Shown here: positions 6,379 through 8,079 of the stretch, in pieces
How positions within the stretch are numbered: position 1 is the first letter of the stretch
Layout of the letters: each line of letters begins with the position of its first letter
From: a bacterium
Lineage (GTDB): Bacteria > Krumholzibacteriota > Krumholzibacteria > LZORAL124-64-63
DNA length: 8,079 bases
Assembly: GCA_003646045.1 (NCBI GenBank)
Contig: QNDV01000083.1
Coordinates: 1-8,079 of the forward strand
Direction of reading: 5' to 3'
Made by a program: the position numbers and the translations under genes
Notes under the pieces: generated by a model
Told to the model about the DNA's origin: nothing
What the model saw: the letters and a program-made list of their open reading frames with translations, nothing else
The model's database searches: none

Positions 6379-6942
6379 TCACCCCTCAAAGGAAACATCA
6401 ACGACCTGACGGACCGTCTGGGTCTCCACCTCGAAGAATTCCTCGGGTGTGAAGCTGAACAATCCGGCGATGATATTGGAGGGAAAAACCTCCACCCTGG
6501 TGTTCATCTCGCGCACGTTGGCATTGAAGTAGCGGCGGGCACGCTGGATGCGATCCTCGGTGTTGGACAACTCGTGCTGCAGGGCCAGGTAGTTTTCGCT
6601 GGCCTTGAGTTCGGGATAGCCCTCGGCCACCGCGAAGAGTCGGCGCATGCCGTCCACCAGGGGTTTTTCGTCGGCGGCCTGGGTACCGGGACTTCCCGAC
6701 GAGGCCACGGCCTGCGCCCGGGCCTCGGTAATACTCTTGAAGAGTTCCTTTTCGTGTGAGGCGTAGCCCTTGACCGCCGCCACCAGATTGGGAACCAGGT
6801 CGTAGCGCCGCTTCAGTTCCGTGTCGATGTCGGACCACGACTCGCGCACGTGCTGCCGCGTCCGGACCAGGCTGTTGTAGTTGAGGGCCGCCCACAACAG
6901 GATAGCCACCACGATGCCGAGGATGATGACGGTAGGGCTCAC
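6379..6942 (-). CDS. lemA: LemA family membrane protein
   Basis: A 187-residue protein with one N-terminal membrane helix (about 4-20: TVIILGIVVAILLWAAL) followed by the LemA helical domain. Recognisable family segments are NSLVRTRQHVRESWSDID (23-40), the highly conserved RRYDLVPNLVAAVKGYASHE (45-64), the ELKASENYLALQHELSNTED stretch (111-130) with RIQRARRYFN following it, and FPSNIIAGLFSF (153-164). Length is normal for the family. LemA proteins are widespread with no settled function; the name comes from a Listeria antigen, and the fold is a membrane-anchored helical bundle with the tail expected in the cytoplasm. Start: the open frame continues upstream to 7026, but that extension overlaps the previous gene deeply and reads as Pro/Gly/Arg-rich out-of-frame sequence. 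GTG at 6942 has GGGAG 7 nt before it and yields the proper membrane helix. It overlaps the preceding gene by 4 bp (GTGA), indicating coupled translation. Confidence 0.93.
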   Translation of the reverse strand: MSPTVIILGIVVAILLWAALNYNSLVRTRQHVRESWSDIDTELKRRYDLVPNLVAAVKGYASHEKELFKSITEARAQAVASSGSPGTQAADEKPLVDGMRRLFAVAEGYPELKASENYLALQHELSNTEDRIQRARRYFNANVREMNTRVEVFPSNIIAGLFSFTPEEFFEVETQTVRQVVDVSFEG

Positions 6943-7610
6943 GAGGCATCTCCCTTGAGTTGGGCCAGGACGTCGTCCGGGATGAGATCGAACATGCGGC
7001 GCGCCACCTTCAGGGCCTCCTGGCAACGCTCCGCACTGAGGGCGCCGGTGCGGTAGACGGCAATCTCGGCATAACCGAATTCGATGGTCACGGACGGCGT
7101 CTCCAGCAGGTAGTCCATGGTCTTCTGGTGGATGACATCGTAGGCCCAGCGACGATCACTGGCCGCGACGTGGAACTTGCGGCTGAACTCGGCTGATTCG
7201 AAGTCGATGTCGTCGTGGCCGAAAAACTCCCCCACCCTGTCGAACAGGTGTTCGCGGCGGATATGCAGCGGCACCACCGGGCAACACGTATCCATCACCA
7301 CCAGGGCGTAGCTGTGGGTCTGTCGGTTCTTGCCACTGCCGGTGGTGTAGCGATAGTCCACACAACGCACGCGCTTGCCGTCCACTTCGCCTTCGATGTG
7401 CAGTGAACTGTGGCGATGGTGCCCCTTGGTCAGGAGCTTGAAGGCGGGATATTCCTTCTCCCAACCCCGCTTCTTGATCCGCTTGAGCCGTAGCCCCTTG
7501 CTGCGGGCCCAGGCCCGCAACAGACGCTTGCGCTCCTGGTCCGCGCGAAAGACCACGATGGCCAGTGCCACACCGGCAATGATGATCGCGACTATGACTA
7601 CCGGATGCAC
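6939..7610 (-). CDS. Single-pass membrane protein of unknown function, linked to LemA
   Basis: A 223-residue protein I cannot place firmly. It begins with one hydrophobic helix (about 4-21: VVIVAIIIAGVALAIVVF), then a strongly basic stretch (22-49, many Arg/Lys) that should hold the C-terminal part in the cytoplasm. A soluble alpha/beta-like domain of about 165 residues follows. It contains KGHHRHSSLHIEGEVDGKRV (62-81), DYRYTTGSGKNRQTHSYALVV (85-105), a CC pair (109-110) and SAEFSRKFHVAASDRRWAYD (139-158). The combination of a YRY-type strand, a hydrophobic 'SYALVV' strand and 'EFSRKFHV' with a late 'LL' segment faintly recalls the DUF3137 group, which is often next to LemA; this is a guess. 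Start is GTG at 7610, with AAAAGGGG 6 nt before it, 18 bp after the AtuA-like stop. Its last codons carry the LemA ribosome site. A role together with LemA at the membrane is inferred only from context. Confidence 0.8.
   Translation of the reverse strand: MHPVVIVAIIIAGVALAIVVFRADQERKRLLRAWARSKGLRLKRIKKRGWEKEYPAFKLLTKGHHRHSSLHIEGEVDGKRVRCVDYRYTTGSGKNRQTHSYALVVMDTCCPVVPLHIRREHLFDRVGEFFGHDDIDFESAEFSRKFHVAASDRRWAYDVIHQKTMDYLLETPSVTIEFGYAEIAVYRTGALSAERCQEALKVARRMFDLIPDDVLAQLKGDAS
6950..6954 (-). promoter_or_regulatory. Ribosome binding site deciding the LemA start
   Basis: GGGAG on the minus strand, inside the last codons of the preceding gene and 7 nt before the GTG at 6942. Together with the GTGA overlap it selects the 187-residue protein over the longer in-frame reading. 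Confidence 0.65.
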
Positions 7611-7628
7611 CGGGAACCCCTTTTCGTT

Positions 7629-8079
7629 CTACTTCAGACCGCGCAGCAGCGACGCCGGCACGTTGACTTCCATCTCCAGCAGGGCCTGGCTCATGGTCTT
7701 GCCCTGGGGGTCGACCAGCAGGCTCGTAGTGCCGCCTCCGCCCAGCGCACCCTCGAGCAGGAAGTTCAGGGCCTCCAGATTGCCCAGTTCGTGCCGCACC
7801 ACCCGGCCCTTGACCCGCTCACCAAAGAACTTCTTCACCCGGGCCGCCGTCAGGTAGCCGATCACCCAGGCGTAGACCTTTGCGGATCGGGCCAGGACGC
7901 CGATGTTGCAGGTGTCTCCCTTGTCGCCGCTGCGGGCATAGCAAAGACGTCGCAAGGGGACGCGCCTTTTTACCCCGGCGGCGGTGGATTTCTTCGGACG
8001 GTGGCGCGGCTCATCGCTGCTGGTCGGCCGGCCACCCGTACACCGCATGGGAAAGTTGATGGTGCGGTGCGTTTCCTCC
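7629..8079 (-). CDS. AtuA-like protein, C-terminal ferredoxin-fold domain (5' end outside window)
   Basis: The last 150 codons of a gene entering from the right edge. The strongest motif is the AtuA C-terminal signature LCYARSGDKGDTCNIGVLAR, followed by 'LTAARVKKFF', 'HELGNLEALNFLLEGALGGGG' and 'DPQGKTMSQALLEMEV'. This roughly 100-residue domain follows the DUF1446 domain in proteins named after AtuA of acyclic terpene use in Pseudomonas; it can also occur as a separate small protein. The biochemical reaction is not known. An ATG at 8048 exists, but no ribosome site precedes it and the frame stays open to the edge (EETHRTINFPM). Next comes a Ser/Pro/Arg/Lys-rich linker (about 25 residues) before the domain, so I read this as the tail of a long two-domain protein. 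The stop TAG at 7629-7631 is 18 bp from the next gene, in the same direction. Domain call firm; pathway unknown. Confidence 0.85.
   Translation of the reverse strand, partial: EETHRTINFPMRCTGGRPTSSDEPRHRPKKSTAAGVKRRVPLRRLCYARSGDKGDTCNIGVLARSAKVYAWVIGYLTAARVKKFFGERVKGRVVRHELGNLEALNFLLEGALGGGGTTSLLVDPQGKTMSQALLEMEVNVPASLLRGLK

Noticed and set aside
6382..6400. Terminator just after LemA
   Set aside because: Pairing AGGG...CCCT near the stop has a 4-bp stem and no T-run.

Overview
The window is GC-rich, gene-dense bacterial DNA with seven protein genes and no RNA genes, CRISPR array or recognisable mobile element. Two proteins point to the Fibrobacterota-Chlorobiota-Bacteroidota (FCB) side of the bacteria. 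One is a secreted gingipain-type (C25) protein ending in a 'PNPFNP' FlgD-like C-terminal domain. The other is an outer-membrane barrel that resembles the DUF6029 family. High GC together with such a C-terminal domain suggests an uncultured lineage such as Krumholzibacteriota or Eisenbacteria rather than a classic Bacteroidota; this is inference, because no marker gene is present.

Layout. A plus-strand gene enters from the left edge and ends at 1158 (outer-membrane beta-barrel, 3' part). Everything else is on the minus strand and reads right to left. The 3' end of an AtuA-like (DUF1446-associated) protein enters from the right edge and stops at 7629. It is followed by a single-pass membrane protein of unknown function (6939-7610) and a LemA-family protein (6379-6942). 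These three are tightly packed (18-bp gap, then a 4-bp GTGA overlap) and look like one operon. A 136-bp AT-rich gap with a good sigma70-type promoter then precedes the C25 protease-like exported protein (4002-6242). After 109 bp come a large alpha-D-phosphohexomutase (1943-3892) and, 11 bp further on, a PP2C-type protein phosphatase (1152-1931), whose tail overlaps the tail of the plus-strand gene by 7 bp.

How the genes may work together. The phosphohexomutase and the PP2C phosphatase are clearly co-transcribed, linking sugar-phosphate interconversion with Ser/Thr dephosphorylation; no partner kinase is in view. The LemA pair looks like a membrane-associated unit of unknown role. The C25 protein has its own promoter and would act outside the inner membrane. 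Four of the five complete genes appear to start with GTG or TTG. Nothing here amounts to a demonstrable new system. The best leads are the phosphohexomutase/PP2C pair with its unusual active-site loop, the LemA plus unknown membrane protein pair, and the AT-rich promoter island.
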